From Paractinoplanes lichenicola (GTDB lineage: Bacteria; Actinomycetota; Actinomycetes; Mycobacteriales; Micromonosporaceae): a stretch of DNA of 64,000 nt. The number at the start of each line of letters is the position of its first letter. Position 1 is the first letter of the stretch. Location: the NCBI RefSeq assembly GCF_016785085.1, contig NZ_JAENHO010000004.1, positions 62,001-126,000 on the forward strand. The letters are read 5' to 3'. Made by a program: the position numbers and the translations under genes. Positions 42,422-50,877 of the stretch are shown here, piece after piece. The notes beneath the pieces were generated by a model, which saw only the letters and a program-made list of their open reading frames with translations, was not told the DNA's origin and searched no databases.

Positions 42422-44335
42422 CTACCCGTTCGTGGCCGGGCTAATCACTCCGGAGAGGACTTGTGGCAGAAGTTCGGCCAGCACCGCCAATCCGTCCCGG
42501 CTGAGCACCGACTCGGGGTGGAACTGCACCCCGGCGAATCCGGGCCCGCGCAGAGCATGCACGGCCGAGTCCGCGGGGTCCCGGGCGATCTCCACCCGGC
42601 CGTACGGGGTGTCCAGCTCCGCGGCGGGCGAGAGCGCGGCGAAGCTGGAATAGAAGCCGACCCGGCGCCGCGTGCCGAAAAGGTCGACCTCTCGGGCCAG
42701 ACCCTGATAGGGCGAGTCCCGCCGGTGCAGGCGCAGCCCGAGCAGCGACGCCAGGATCTGGTGGCCGAGGCAGACCGCGAGCAGCGGCTTCCGCTCGGCC
42801 AGCCGGGCCGCGACGAGCGCGCGCATCGCCGCCATCTTCGGGTCGGCGACGTCACCGGGATCGCCCGGCCCCGGCCCGGCGATGACGAGATCCGCCCCCA
42901 TGATGTCGACCTCGGCGCGACCGTAGGGGTCCGGCGCGGCGCGGCCGGACTCGGGTCGGCCGGCTTCGGCGCGGGTCTGTGCGGGCTCGGCGCGGGTCTG
43001 TGCGGACTCGGTCGCGGCGGTCCAGGGGACGAGGGTCACGGCCAGGCCGAGGGCCTTGAGCTGGTGGGCCAGCATCGCGGTGAAGGTGTCCTCGCCGTCG
43101 ACGATCACGGCCGTGCGGCCGGCCAGGCCGGGCACGACGAGCGCGCCCGGCGCCCGGGAGTCGAGCCAGAAGCGGGCCAGGTCGTCGTTGCGGGCGGCCA
43201 GGGCCGCCTGCACCTCGGGCGATTCGGCCTCGACGCGGGCGGGCGACGGCCTCGACGGGACGGCGCCGAGGGCCGCGAGCACGCCGGCCGCCTTGGTGTG
43301 CGTCTCGGCGACCTCGCCGGCCGCGGTCGAGTGGCGCACGAGCGTGGCCCCGACCGGCACGCGCAGGGCGCCGTCGGGCGAGATCTCGGCCGTGCGGATC
43401 AGGATGGGCGCGTCCAGCGTCTGGCGGCCCTGGTCGTCATGATCGAGCAGAGCCAGCACCCCGGCGTAGTAGCCCCGGCCCCGGCGCTCGTGCCGGGCGA
43501 TCACCCGGCAGGCGTTCTCGATCGGGCTGCCGGTCACGGTGGGGGCGAACATGGTCTCCCGCAGCACGTCCCGCACGTCGAGCGAGCCGCGCCCGGCCAG
43601 CAGATACTCCGTGTGCGTGAGGTGGCTCATCTGTTTCAGATAGGGCCCGGCGACCTGGCCGCCGTGCTCGGCGACGGTGGCCATCATCTTCAGCTCCTCG
43701 TCGAGCACCATGTAGAGCTCCTCGATCTCCTTCTCGTCGCGCAGGAAGTCGAGCAGCCGGCCCGAGCCGTTGCGGAAGGTGCCGCTGATGGGGTTCATCA
43801 TCGTGATGCCGTCGGCCACGCTGACGTGCCGTTCGGGTGTGGCCCCGACCAGCGTGCGGGTGCCCGTGTGCACGAGAAAAGTCCAGTAGGTGCCCTGTTC
43901 CGAGGCCAGCAACCGGCCGAAGGCGGCGCGGGCGGCGGCGACCGGATCCCCGTCGACGGCGGCGGTGAAGACGCGGTGGATCACGAAGTTGGCGCCCTCG
44001 CCGTGTCCGATCTCGTCGCGCAGGACGTCCTCGACGATCGTGCCGTATTCGTCGTCGGAGAGGTCGAACCCGGCGTCGCTGATGCTGAGCGGGCCGGGCG
44101 GAAAGGCGTCCAGCGGTTCGTGGTGCGACGAGCGCACGACGAGGCACTCCAGCGGCGCGCCGTCGTCGACGCAGTCGAAGCCGCGCTCGGCGATCTGCCG
44201 ATAGGGGATCACGGCCAGCGTCGGGCGGCCGCGATGCAGGGGGATGTCGTCGAGCGCAGGCACGGTGATCACGTCACCGGCGAGCACCTCGACGTGGTCG
44301 GCGCCGTCACGGTGGAGCAGGGCGAAGGGTCGCAT
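42422..44335 (-). CDS. fused anthranilate synthase I/II (PhzE-like TrpE-TrpG)
   Basis: In this 637-aa protein residues about 1-420 are the chorismate-utilising TrpE domain, with MMNPISGTFRNG, LMVLDEE-type EELYMVLDEELKMM and the PhzE-like PTVTGSPIENACRVI ... RRGRGYYAGVLALL. Residues about 435-637 are the glutamine amidotransferase: PGPGDPGD, nucleophile Cys in AVCLGHQIL (about 522) and GVQFHPESVLSRDG. It turns chorismate plus glutamine into anthranilate, or aminodeoxyisochorismate in PhzE itself. A Trp attenuator precedes it (44390-44483), which argues for tryptophan supply. No other phenazine genes are present. A short Ala/Glu/Arg-rich insert joins the domains. Confidence 0.92.
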   Translation of the reverse strand: MRPFALLHRDGADHVEVLAGDVITVPALDDIPLHRGRPTLAVIPYRQIAERGFDCVDDGAPLECLVVRSSHHEPLDAFPPGPLSISDAGFDLSDDEYGTIVEDVLRDEIGHGEGANFVIHRVFTAAVDGDPVAAARAAFGRLLASEQGTYWTFLVHTGTRTLVGATPERHVSVADGITMMNPISGTFRNGSGRLLDFLRDEKEIEELYMVLDEELKMMATVAEHGGQVAGPYLKQMSHLTHTEYLLAGRGSLDVRDVLRETMFAPTVTGSPIENACRVIARHERRGRGYYAGVLALLDHDDQGRQTLDAPILIRTAEISPDGALRVPVGATLVRHSTAAGEVAETHTKAAGVLAALGAVPSRPSPARVEAESPEVQAALAARNDDLARFWLDSRAPGALVVPGLAGRTAVIVDGEDTFTAMLAHQLKALGLAVTLVPWTAATESAQTRAEPAQTRAEAGRPESGRAAPDPYGRAEVDIMGADLVIAGPGPGDPGDVADPKMAAMRALVAARLAERKPLLAVCLGHQILASLLGLRLHRRDSPYQGLAREVDLFGTRRRVGFYSSFAALSPAAELDTPYGRVEIARDPADSAVHALRGPGFAGVQFHPESVLSRDGLAVLAELLPQVLSGVISPATNG

Positions 44336-44389
44336 GGTGGTCCTCTTCCGGGTCTCGGCGGCGCCGGCCGAGGACGGACCATGCAGAAA

Positions 44390-44412
44390 CGGCCGCCTCG
44401 GGGAGGCGGCCG
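44390..44412 (-). terminator. Trp attenuator (terminator and antiterminator arms)
   Basis: On the minus strand CGGCCGCCTC-3 nt-GAGGCGGCCG forms a 10-bp stem followed by TTTCT, ending 50 bp before ATG 44335. The upstream segment GGCGGCCA (44438-44445) can pair with the 5' arm as an antiterminator. It can also pair with GGCCCGCC beside the leader Trp codons (44451-44459). This is the classic 1:2, 2:3, 3:4 arrangement. Confidence 0.85.
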
Positions 44413-44447
44413 CGTGGTGAGTTACGCGCGAGGATCGTGGCCGCCGG

Positions 44448-44483
44448 TCAGGCGGGCCACCAGTTCAGTCGCGCGTTCAACAT
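44448..44483 (-). CDS. trpL: tryptophan leader peptide MLNARLNWWPA
   Basis: This eleven-codon open frame has two adjacent Trp codons at positions 8-9. It starts at ATG 44483 and stops at 44448, just before the attenuator stems. Stalling at the Trp codons would free the segment at 44438-44445 to form the antiterminator. A -10-like TAGTCT (minus strand, 44496-44491) would start transcription at about the ATG, so the leader is probably translated from a leaderless mRNA. Leaders of this kind are known before trpE genes in Streptomyces. Confidence 0.85.
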   Translation of the reverse strand: MLNARLNWWPA

Positions 44484-44502
44484 GCGGCCGAGACTACGGG
44501 CC

Positions 44503-44519
44503 GGTGCGAGCCTCGCACC
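44503..44519. promoter_or_regulatory. palindrome at the trp leader promoter
   Basis: GGTGCGAG-C-CTCGCACC is a perfect 8-bp dyad lying where the -35 region of the leader promoter would be. It could be an operator adding initiation control to the attenuator. Confidence 0.5.
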
Positions 44520-44584
44520 AGACCCGTCCCAAAAATCCCCCGAGCGAGCTTCTCGGGGCAAATGCGGGGGAGCGTAGCGGGCCC

Positions 44585-44790
44585 GGGCGAGCTCTTCGGG
44601 GCGTATGCGGCGAAGGCGGAGCGGGCCCGGTCGGGGTGAGCTCCTCCGGGCGTATGCGGCGAAGGGGGAGCGGGCCCGGTCGGGGTGGGCGCGCTCCGTG
44701 GGGCGTGTGCGGCGAAGGCGGAGTGGGCCCGGTCGGGGTGGGCGCGCTCCTCGGGGCTTATGCGGCGAAGGCGGAGCGGACCGCGGTCCG
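44585..44790. repeat. 49-53-bp tandem repeats duplicating a gene end
   Basis: A unit of roughly TCCTCGGGGCGTATGCGGCG followed by AAGGCGGAGCGGGCCCGGTC and GGGGTGGGCG occurs four times, with the TGCGGCGAAG core at about 44606, 44655, 44708 and 44761. The last copy encodes the C-terminal SAFAA and stop of the 77-aa protein. The other three lie downstream of its stop as non-coding copies. Confidence 0.8.
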
Positions 44791-44991
44791 GGCCCAGCGC
44801 ATGCGGCCGATGGCGCAGTCGGGGTGCTCGCCGAATTCCTGGGCGACCAGTTCGGCGCAGCGGGCCTCGCCCAGCCGGTCGACCGTGGCGGTCACCGCCT
44901 GGCGGATCAGCTCGGGGGTCGGTCGCTGGGACCGTTGGACGTGTGAGACGAAAAGGGCTTCGGACCTGATGTCCTCGAGGACGACGCTCAT
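44758..44991 (-). CDS. small conserved actinobacterial protein (77 aa)
   Basis: ATG 44991 has AGGAGG upstream. The protein is helical (ALFVSHVQRSQRPTPELIRQAVTATVDRLGEARCAELVAQEFGEHPDCAIGRMRWARTAVRSAF) and resembles short actinobacterial hypothetical proteins with a HPxxAxxRMxWAR ending. The function is unknown. Its 3' end is repeated three times downstream. It lies between the anthranilate synthase leader and a divergent two-component system. Confidence 0.75.
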   Translation of the reverse strand: MSVVLEDIRSEALFVSHVQRSQRPTPELIRQAVTATVDRLGEARCAELVAQEFGEHPDCAIGRMRWARTAVRSAFAA

Positions 44992-45207
44992 CGGAACCTC
45001 CTGCCGGGCGGAGCAAGTGGGGTCTGCAACCAGAACACCCGAGCGGGGATGCAGGTCTGCTGCACCCTCGTTGCGCGTCGGTTGCAGAGCACCGGTCGAT
45101 TTGTCTGAGCCACGTCGGCATTCCCGGAGCGGCCTCACAACTCGGACTAACCGGATATGGTCCCGATAAGTAGCGAAAGCGCCGCAGCCAAACCGAGGGA
45201 GATTGCC

Positions 45208-45582
45208 GTGACGGTGGTCTTGGTCGCCGACGACGACGCAGACATCCGCGATCTGGTGGCGTTCAAGCTCGAGCAGGCGGGCTTCGAGGTTATCGCCGTG
45301 GAGGACGGGCAGACCGCGATCGAGCAGGCGCGCAGCCGGCAGCCCACGCTGGCCGTGCTGGACGTGTCGATGCCCGGGCTGTCCGGGATCGACGTGTGCC
45401 GCATGCTGCGGGCCGACCCGGCCACGGCCGGGATCCTGATCATCATGCTGACCGCCCGCGTGCAGGAACAGGACGTCGAGGGCGGGTTCAGCGCCGGCGC
45501 CGACGACTACGTGACCAAGCCGTTCAGCCCACGCGAGCTGGTGTCCCGGATTCAGGCCCTGCTGAGCCGGGCCCGGGCGTGA
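45208..45582 (+). CDS. single-domain response regulator (CheY-like)
   Basis: This 124-aa receiver has the acidic pair VADDDADIRDL, phospho-Asp in LAVLDVSMPGLSG, Thr in IMLTAR and Lys in VTKPFSPREL. GTG 45208 has AGGGAGA at good spacing. There is no output domain, so it acts by protein contact or as a phosphate shuttle. The hybrid-lacking histidine kinase gene starts 30 bp downstream. Confidence 0.92.
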   Translation: MTVVLVADDDADIRDLVAFKLEQAGFEVIAVEDGQTAIEQARSRQPTLAVLDVSMPGLSGIDVCRMLRADPATAGILIIMLTARVQEQDVEGGFSAGADDYVTKPFSPRELVSRIQALLSRARA

Positions 45583-45612
45583 GGCCCGGGCGGGCGGGCG
45601 CACGTCGGGACG

Positions 45613-47112
45613 ATGCGACGTGACGGCTCCGTCGGAAGGCTGCTGAGCCGGACCTTCGCGATTCTGGTCGCGCTCATCATCGGCTCCGGACTGGCCGAAC
45701 TGGCCGCCGTGCTGGTGCAGCACCGGGCCGTGCAGCAGCTGACCGGCGAGGTGCAACCGGCCCAGCTGGCCAACGCCGGGCTGCGCGCGGTGCTCACCGA
45801 CGCCCAACGCGGGCTGCGCGGCTATCTGCTCACCGGCGACGAGCAGATGCTCGACACCTACTACGTGGCGCGCAGCGACTTCACGGTGGCCAGTGACGAC
45901 CTGCGCCGGCTCAGCCGGGAGGTCGGCCGCGACGCTGTCGTGGCCGCCGACCAGATCGGCAAGGCGAACCTGTGGTGGGCCGTGGCCGAGCGGCAGCGCC
46001 TCGAACCGCCCCGCAGCCAGGCCGCCATCGACCTCGCCGAGCAGGGCAAACCCCTGTTCCAGGATTTCATCACGGCCAACGACGAGCTCCGGTTCACGCT
46101 GGCCGCCCGCGCCGACCAGCTCCGCGACCAGGCCAACCTGCTGCAGGCCGCCGCGATCGCGGTCGTCTCGGTGCTGACCGTCGCGGCCGCCGTCGCCGCC
46201 GTGGTCACGGCCGTGCGCACCAGCCGCCGCATCACCCGGCCCCTCGGTGCGGTCGTCGAGACCCTTGATTCCGTACGGGAAGGAAAGCTTGACGCCCGTG
46301 CGGACGTGACCAGTGGGCCGGCCGAGATCCGGGCCGTGGCCGAGGCCGTGAATGCCGCGGCCGAGCAGAGCGAGCACATCCGGCGGCACGAGGGGCAGGT
46401 CAGCGCCCGCCTGCAGGCCCTCGACACGGTCAAGACCGACTTCATGTCGACGGTCTCGCACGAGCTGCGCACGCCGCTGACCAGCATCTCCGGCTATCTG
46501 GAGCTGATGCGCGACAGCGAGCCGGGCGAACTGAGCGACGCGCAGCAGCGGATGCTCGAGGTGATCACGCGCAACACCAAGCGGCTGCGCGACCTGATCG
46601 AGGACATCCTGACCCTGTCGAAGATCGAGTCGGGCAGCTACAGCAGCGACCGCACCCCGCTCGACCTGGCCAAGGCGATCGACAAGGCGCTGATCGGGGT
46701 GGGGCCGGTCGCGGCGAAGAGCTCGGTCGGCCTGCACCTCGACATCCGCGGCCCGCTACCGGTGCACGGCGACGGCGCCCAGCTCGACCGGGTGCTCGAC
46801 AACGTGCTCTCGAACGCCGTCAAGTTCACCCCGGCCGACGGCACGGTCACAGTCCGCGCCGAATGCCTGGACAACCGGGCGGTGCTGACGGTCGCCGACA
46901 CCGGGATGGGCATCCCCGCCGACGAGCAGCAGGCTTTGTTCGTACGCTTCTTCCGAGCCACGAACGCGATCAAACAGGCCGTGCCGGGCACCGGGCTGGG
47001 CCTGGCCATCGTCCGCACAATCATCGACAACCACGGCGGCACGATCACCGTGCAATCCACCGAGAACGTCGGCACGACGGTCACGATCACGCTCCCGTCG
47101 GAGCCCGTCTGA
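45613..47112 (+). CDS. CHASE3-HAMP sensor histidine kinase
   Basis: The 499-aa protein has a TM helix (about 12-36), an extracellular CHASE3-like helical sensor (about 37-180), a second TM (about 183-205) and HAMP. The HisKA domain carries STVSHELRTPLTSISGYLE (His about 290). The ATPase domain has N box LDNVLSNAVKFTP, DTGMGIP and GTGLGLAIVRTIIDNHGG. It should phosphorylate the receiver encoded just upstream. The target may be the HEAT/GT2 pair that follows, an inference from order only. Confidence 0.93.
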   Translation: MRRDGSVGRLLSRTFAILVALIIGSGLAELAAVLVQHRAVQQLTGEVQPAQLANAGLRAVLTDAQRGLRGYLLTGDEQMLDTYYVARSDFTVASDDLRRLSREVGRDAVVAADQIGKANLWWAVAERQRLEPPRSQAAIDLAEQGKPLFQDFITANDELRFTLAARADQLRDQANLLQAAAIAVVSVLTVAAAVAAVVTAVRTSRRITRPLGAVVETLDSVREGKLDARADVTSGPAEIRAVAEAVNAAAEQSEHIRRHEGQVSARLQALDTVKTDFMSTVSHELRTPLTSISGYLELMRDSEPGELSDAQQRMLEVITRNTKRLRDLIEDILTLSKIESGSYSSDRTPLDLAKAIDKALIGVGPVAAKSSVGLHLDIRGPLPVHGDGAQLDRVLDNVLSNAVKFTPADGTVTVRAECLDNRAVLTVADTGMGIPADEQQALFVRFFRATNAIKQAVPGTGLGLAIVRTIIDNHGGTITVQSTENVGTTVTITLPSEPV

Positions 47113-47707
47113 GCCCGCCCCGAGCGCCGCCTAAACCTCGCGGAAGTCCTACCCCGAACTCACCCGAGCCCTTGAGTGCTGCCCGAGCCCGGTACAACTT
47201 CCGTCCAAAATTCGGCCGAGCCGCGCAAGATTCGCCCCCGGATCCCGCCCGAGCCCGAGGGAACCCCGCCCCAAGCGCTGAATAAACCGCGGGGGAGGAG
47301 CCGGGCAGATAGCAAACTAGGTTCCTAGGATGGCTAGCCCACTGTGACCGCTGCACCGAGCCGGCCGACGGCATGGTGCTGCCGTGCCCGACGCCGAGCG
47401 CCGCGACCGGCGGATCGTGCGCGATCGCGACGCGGCGGACGGGGGCCTGCGCAGAGGCGGACATGTGGGGTCGCGAAGCGGGGCGGCCCGCGCATTGGCG
47501 GACCGTGTGCGGTCGCGAAGCGGGGGCGGCTTGCGCAGTGGCGGACTGTGTGCGGTCACGACGTGGCGGGTGGGGTCTGCGTATCGGCGGCGGAGTCGAA
47601 CGATCGGCGAGTGGTGGGCGAGCCCCGGCTAAGCCCGGTCCTATCGGCGCGAAACGGATATATTTCTCGTATTAGCCCGATGGGGGCCGCCTGCGGGGAG
47701 GTTGGCT
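47113..47707. other. 595-bp intergenic region with degenerate repeats
   Basis: No convincing gene was found. The first part has scattered CCCGAGC motifs. The middle contains CTAGGTTCCTAGG near 47320. From 47449 to about 47600 an imperfect repeat occurs. An AT-rich patch (GGATATATTTCTCGTATTAG, about 47657-47676) precedes the next gene and may hold its promoter. Confidence 0.6.
47449..47600. repeat. imperfect 41-46-bp tandem repeats
   Basis: Four units carry GCGCAxxGGCGGAC followed by GTGxGGTCGCGAAGCGGGG. The GCGCA/GCGTA elements fall at about 47449, 47490, 47533 and 47579. It lies in non-coding sequence upstream of the HEAT-repeat gene. Confidence 0.65.
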
Positions 47708-48748
47708 TTGTTCGAGCTGTTCAGCGTGACCATGCTGGTTCTGCTCGCCGTGGTGGCCGGGACGGCGGCCGGCATCGTGGTCGTCAGGGTCTGGCGCCGG
47801 ATCCGGAACCGCCGCCTGGCCGCGCTCGCCGCCGGCCCGCGCCGATCGTTGCTGGCGTTCGTGGCCGACAACGGCGAGGAGGGCTCCGAGGATCTGATCG
47901 CCATCCCTGATGACGCCTGGCAGGCCGCCCTGCCCGCCGCGCTGGGGCTGCTGGGCAAGTTGCGCGGCGACGCGCATTCGGCGCTCGTGTCGGTGTTCCT
48001 GCACCGCGGCGCGGCCCGGGCGGCGCTGGACGATCTGCATGCGCGCAGCGGCGTCCGGCGGGCGCGGGCGGCGCAGTTGCTGGGCGATCTCGAGTTGCGC
48101 GAGGCCGTGCCGGAGCTGTGCGGGCTGCTGACCGATCGAGATCATGAGGTGCGGGTGGTGGCCGTACGGGCTCTGGGCCGGATCGGGGATGCCAAGGCGG
48201 CCTGGCGCATGATCGCCAGCCTGGATCAGCACGACCCGGTGCCCTCGCTGCTGGCCACGCACGCGTTGGTGCAGATGGGGCGCGAGGCCGAGGTGGTGCT
48301 GTCGGCGGCGCTCGACCATCCGCAGGCGCGGGTGCGTGCGGTCTGCCTGGACGCGCTCGGCCTGATCGGGGCGACCGGCGCCGTCGCCCGCATGGCGCGT
48401 GTGCTGGCCGACGACGAGGTTCTCGACGTGCGGGTCGCGGCCGCGGCCAACCTCGGCCGGCTCGGCGCCCGCGGGGCCCTGAAACCGCTGATCGACTCGC
48501 TCGACCCGCCCGCCCCCGACCTGCTGCGGGCCGCGGCCGCCCGCGCGCTGGGTGACCTCGGCGCCCCGGCCGCCGTCCCGGCCCTGGCCGCCCATCTCGA
48601 CGACGCCGAGTTCCAGATCGCCCACGAGGCCGCCCAGAGCCTGCGCCGCCTGGGCCCGCCCGGGCAGTCCGAGCTGCGCGAACGCGACAACGACCACTGC
48701 CGCGAGGCGCTGGCCCTGATGCAGCCCGAGCTGGTGAATGCGCAGTGA
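47708..48748 (+). CDS. membrane-anchored HEAT-repeat protein
   Basis: TTG 47708 is chosen because GGAGG (47697-47701) sits 6 nt upstream; the TTG at 47702 abuts it. The 346-aa protein has one TM helix (about 6-27), a basic segment, and then at least six HEAT repeats (for example REAVPELCGLLTDRDHEVRVVAVRALGRIGDAKA). HEAT arrays are protein-binding scaffolds. Its stop overlaps the glycosyltransferase GTG by 4 bp, so the two are made together. It may tether or regulate the GT2 enzyme at the membrane. Confidence 0.88.
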   Translation: MFELFSVTMLVLLAVVAGTAAGIVVVRVWRRIRNRRLAALAAGPRRSLLAFVADNGEEGSEDLIAIPDDAWQAALPAALGLLGKLRGDAHSALVSVFLHRGAARAALDDLHARSGVRRARAAQLLGDLELREAVPELCGLLTDRDHEVRVVAVRALGRIGDAKAAWRMIASLDQHDPVPSLLATHALVQMGREAEVVLSAALDHPQARVRAVCLDALGLIGATGAVARMARVLADDEVLDVRVAAAANLGRLGARGALKPLIDSLDPPAPDLLRAAAARALGDLGAPAAVPALAAHLDDAEFQIAHEAAQSLRRLGPPGQSELRERDNDHCREALALMQPELVNAQ

Positions 48749-50208
48749 CCCGCGACTACGTGCTTGCCGTGCTGCGCGGCGCCGACTACGCAGTGTTCGC
48801 GTATTTCATCGCGCTCAACAGCAGCTACCTGATCATGATCGTGCTGGCGTCGGTCGAGTTCGCCAAGCACCTGCGGCGGGCCGCGTTCGCCGGTTCCGAC
48901 GACATGTTCCGCAGCCCGCTCACCCTGCCCGTCACGGTGATCGTCCCCGCCTACAACGAGGGCGCCGGCATCGTCCCGGCCGTGCAGGCGATGACCGCGC
49001 TGCGCTACCCCCGCTACGAGATCGTGGTGGTCGACGACGGCTCCTCGGACGACACGTTCGACAAGCTCCGCGAGCACTTCGATCTGGTGGAGGTGCCCCG
49101 GGTGGTGCCGTCCGAGGTCCCGTACGAGTCTCAGGTGCTCTCCGTGCACGTCCCGCGGGGCGACACCGGGTCGCTGACCGTGGTCCGCAAAACCAACGGC
49201 GGCAAGTCGGACGCCCTCAACGTCGGGATCAACCTGGCCCGGCATCCGCTCGTGTGCATGGTCGACGCCGACTCGGTGCTCGACCCGGACGCGCTGCTCT
49301 CGGTGGCCAAGCCGTTCGCCGACGACCCGCTGCGGGTGGCCGCGTGCGGTGGCGTGGTGCGGATCGCCAACGGCTGCAAGGTGGTCGCGGGGCGTGTCGT
49401 CGACGTCCGGATGCCCCGTACGTGGCTGGTGCGCATCCAGATCGTCGAGTACCTGCGGGCGTTCCTGATGAGCCGTACGGGGTGGTCCCGGATCGGCGGC
49501 CTCGTCGTGATCAGCGGCGCGTTCGGCGTGTTCCGGCGCGACCTGCTGGTGGCGATCGGCGGGATGGCGACCGACACGATCGGCGAGGACGCGGAACTGG
49601 TCGTCCGCCTGCACCACTACCTGCGTGATCGGGGCGAGGACTACCGGGTGATCTTCGTGGCCGAGCCGGTGAGCTGGAGCGAGGCGCCGTCGCACTGGAA
49701 GGTCCTCGGGTCGCAGCGCCGCCGCTGGCATCGCGGGATCGCCGAGATCCTGACCAAGCACCGGCACATGGTGTTCAACCCGCGCTACGGGCGGATCGGG
49801 CTGGTGGCGCTGCCGTACTACCTGATCTTCGAGTTGCTGGCGCCGTTCGTCGAGCTCGCGGCGCTGGTGCTGCTGCCCCTCGGGCTCTGGGCGGAGGCGA
49901 TCGACATCGGTTTCGCGTGGCGCTTCGCGCTGGTCGCGTACGGCTATGGGTTGCTCGTCAGTCTGGTCGCGCTGTTCATCGAGGAGGTGTCGTTCCACCG
50001 GTATCCGCGCTGGAGCGACATGCTGCGCGGGGTGGTGGCGGCGGTGCTGGAGAACTTCGGTTATCGCCAAGTGCTGGCCGTCTGGCAGGTGTGGGGCGCG
50101 ATCGCGGCGTGGCACGGCCGGCCCGCGGTCTGGGGCACGATGACCCGCACCGGCTTCGACACCCCCGAGCCGACCCCGGTCGAGACGGTCGGCGCGGGCA
50201 AGAGTTAG
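48745..50208 (+). CDS. membrane GT2 family processive-type glycosyltransferase
   Basis: The 487-aa protein has an N-terminal TM helix and a GT-A domain with VTVIVPAYNEG, VVVDDGSSDDT (UDP-binding), VDADSVLDPDALL (DxD), TIGEDAELV (catalytic Asp) and QRRRWHRG (QxxRW). Several C-terminal TM helices follow. These are the marks of cellulose/chitin/PgaC-like polysaccharide synthases. The product is unknown. Coupling to a HEAT-repeat scaffold, and position after a two-component system, suggest a regulated exopolysaccharide. Confidence 0.92.
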   Translation: MTRDYVLAVLRGADYAVFAYFIALNSSYLIMIVLASVEFAKHLRRAAFAGSDDMFRSPLTLPVTVIVPAYNEGAGIVPAVQAMTALRYPRYEIVVVDDGSSDDTFDKLREHFDLVEVPRVVPSEVPYESQVLSVHVPRGDTGSLTVVRKTNGGKSDALNVGINLARHPLVCMVDADSVLDPDALLSVAKPFADDPLRVAACGGVVRIANGCKVVAGRVVDVRMPRTWLVRIQIVEYLRAFLMSRTGWSRIGGLVVISGAFGVFRRDLLVAIGGMATDTIGEDAELVVRLHHYLRDRGEDYRVIFVAEPVSWSEAPSHWKVLGSQRRRWHRGIAEILTKHRHMVFNPRYGRIGLVALPYYLIFELLAPFVELAALVLLPLGLWAEAIDIGFAWRFALVAYGYGLLVSLVALFIEEVSFHRYPRWSDMLRGVVAAVLENFGYRQVLAVWQVWGAIAAWHGRPAVWGTMTRTGFDTPEPTPVETVGAGKS

Positions 50209-50877
50209 CTACTGCGGGCGCACCAGCCCGGTCTCGTAGGCGTAGACCACGGCGTGCACCCGGTCGCGCAGGGCGAGTTTGGTCAGGATGCGGGAGACGT
50301 ACGTCTTCACGGTCTCGGCGCCGATCACCAGCGCGCCCGCGATCTCGTTGTTCGACATGCCGGTGGCCAGCAGGCGCAGCACCTCGAGCTCGCGCGGCGT
50401 GAGCGCCTCGGCCGCCGCGGAGCCGTCCGAGACCGTGGCCGGGCGGATGCGCTGGGCGAAGCGGCCGATCAGCCGGCCGGTGACCGCGGGCGCCAGCAGC
50501 GATTCGCCGGCCGCCACGGTGCGGACCGCCGCCACGAGGTCGGGCGGGGTCGCGTCCTTGAGCAGGAAACCGCTGGCCCCGGCGTTGAGCGCCGCGTAGA
50601 CGTACTCGTCGAGGTTGAAGGTCGTGACCACCAGGACCTTGATCGGGTCGGCGACGGCGGGGCCGGCCAGCTCGGTCGTGGCCGCGATGCCGTCCAGCAC
50701 GGGCATGCGCACGTCCATCACCACGACGTCGGGCCGCAGCCGCCGGGCCAGGTCGACGCCCGCCCTGCCGTCGGAGGCCTCGCCGACCACGGTCATGTCG
50801 GGCTGGGCGTCGAAGATGGTGACGAACCCGGTGCGTACGAGGGCCTGGTCGTCACAGACCAGCACCTTGAGCGTCAC
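50209..50877 (-). CDS. NarL/LuxR-family response regulator
   Basis: The 222-aa protein has receiver VLVCDDQALVRTGF, phospho-Asp in VVMDVRMPVLDG and Lys in LLKDATPPD, then LuxR HTH LTPRELEVLRLLATGMSNNEIAGALVIGAETVKTYVSRILTKL. ATG 50877 overlaps the kinase stop by 4 bp. It converges on the GT2 gene end (1 bp apart). It forms a module with the kinase and CPBP protease upstream. Confidence 0.94.
   Translation of the reverse strand: MTLKVLVCDDQALVRTGFVTIFDAQPDMTVVGEASDGRAGVDLARRLRPDVVVMDVRMPVLDGIAATTELAGPAVADPIKVLVVTTFNLDEYVYAALNAGASGFLLKDATPPDLVAAVRTVAAGESLLAPAVTGRLIGRFAQRIRPATVSDGSAAAEALTPRELEVLRLLATGMSNNEIAGALVIGAETVKTYVSRILTKLALRDRVHAVVYAYETGLVRPQ

Noticed and set aside
42422..44335. Phenazine biosynthesis cluster
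   Set aside because: Only a PhzE-like enzyme is present, with a Trp attenuator and no phzB, D, F or G homologues beside it.
47449..47600. Possible CRISPR or small protein genes
   Set aside because: Units are imperfect, without spacers; the short open frames are repeats without ribosome sites.
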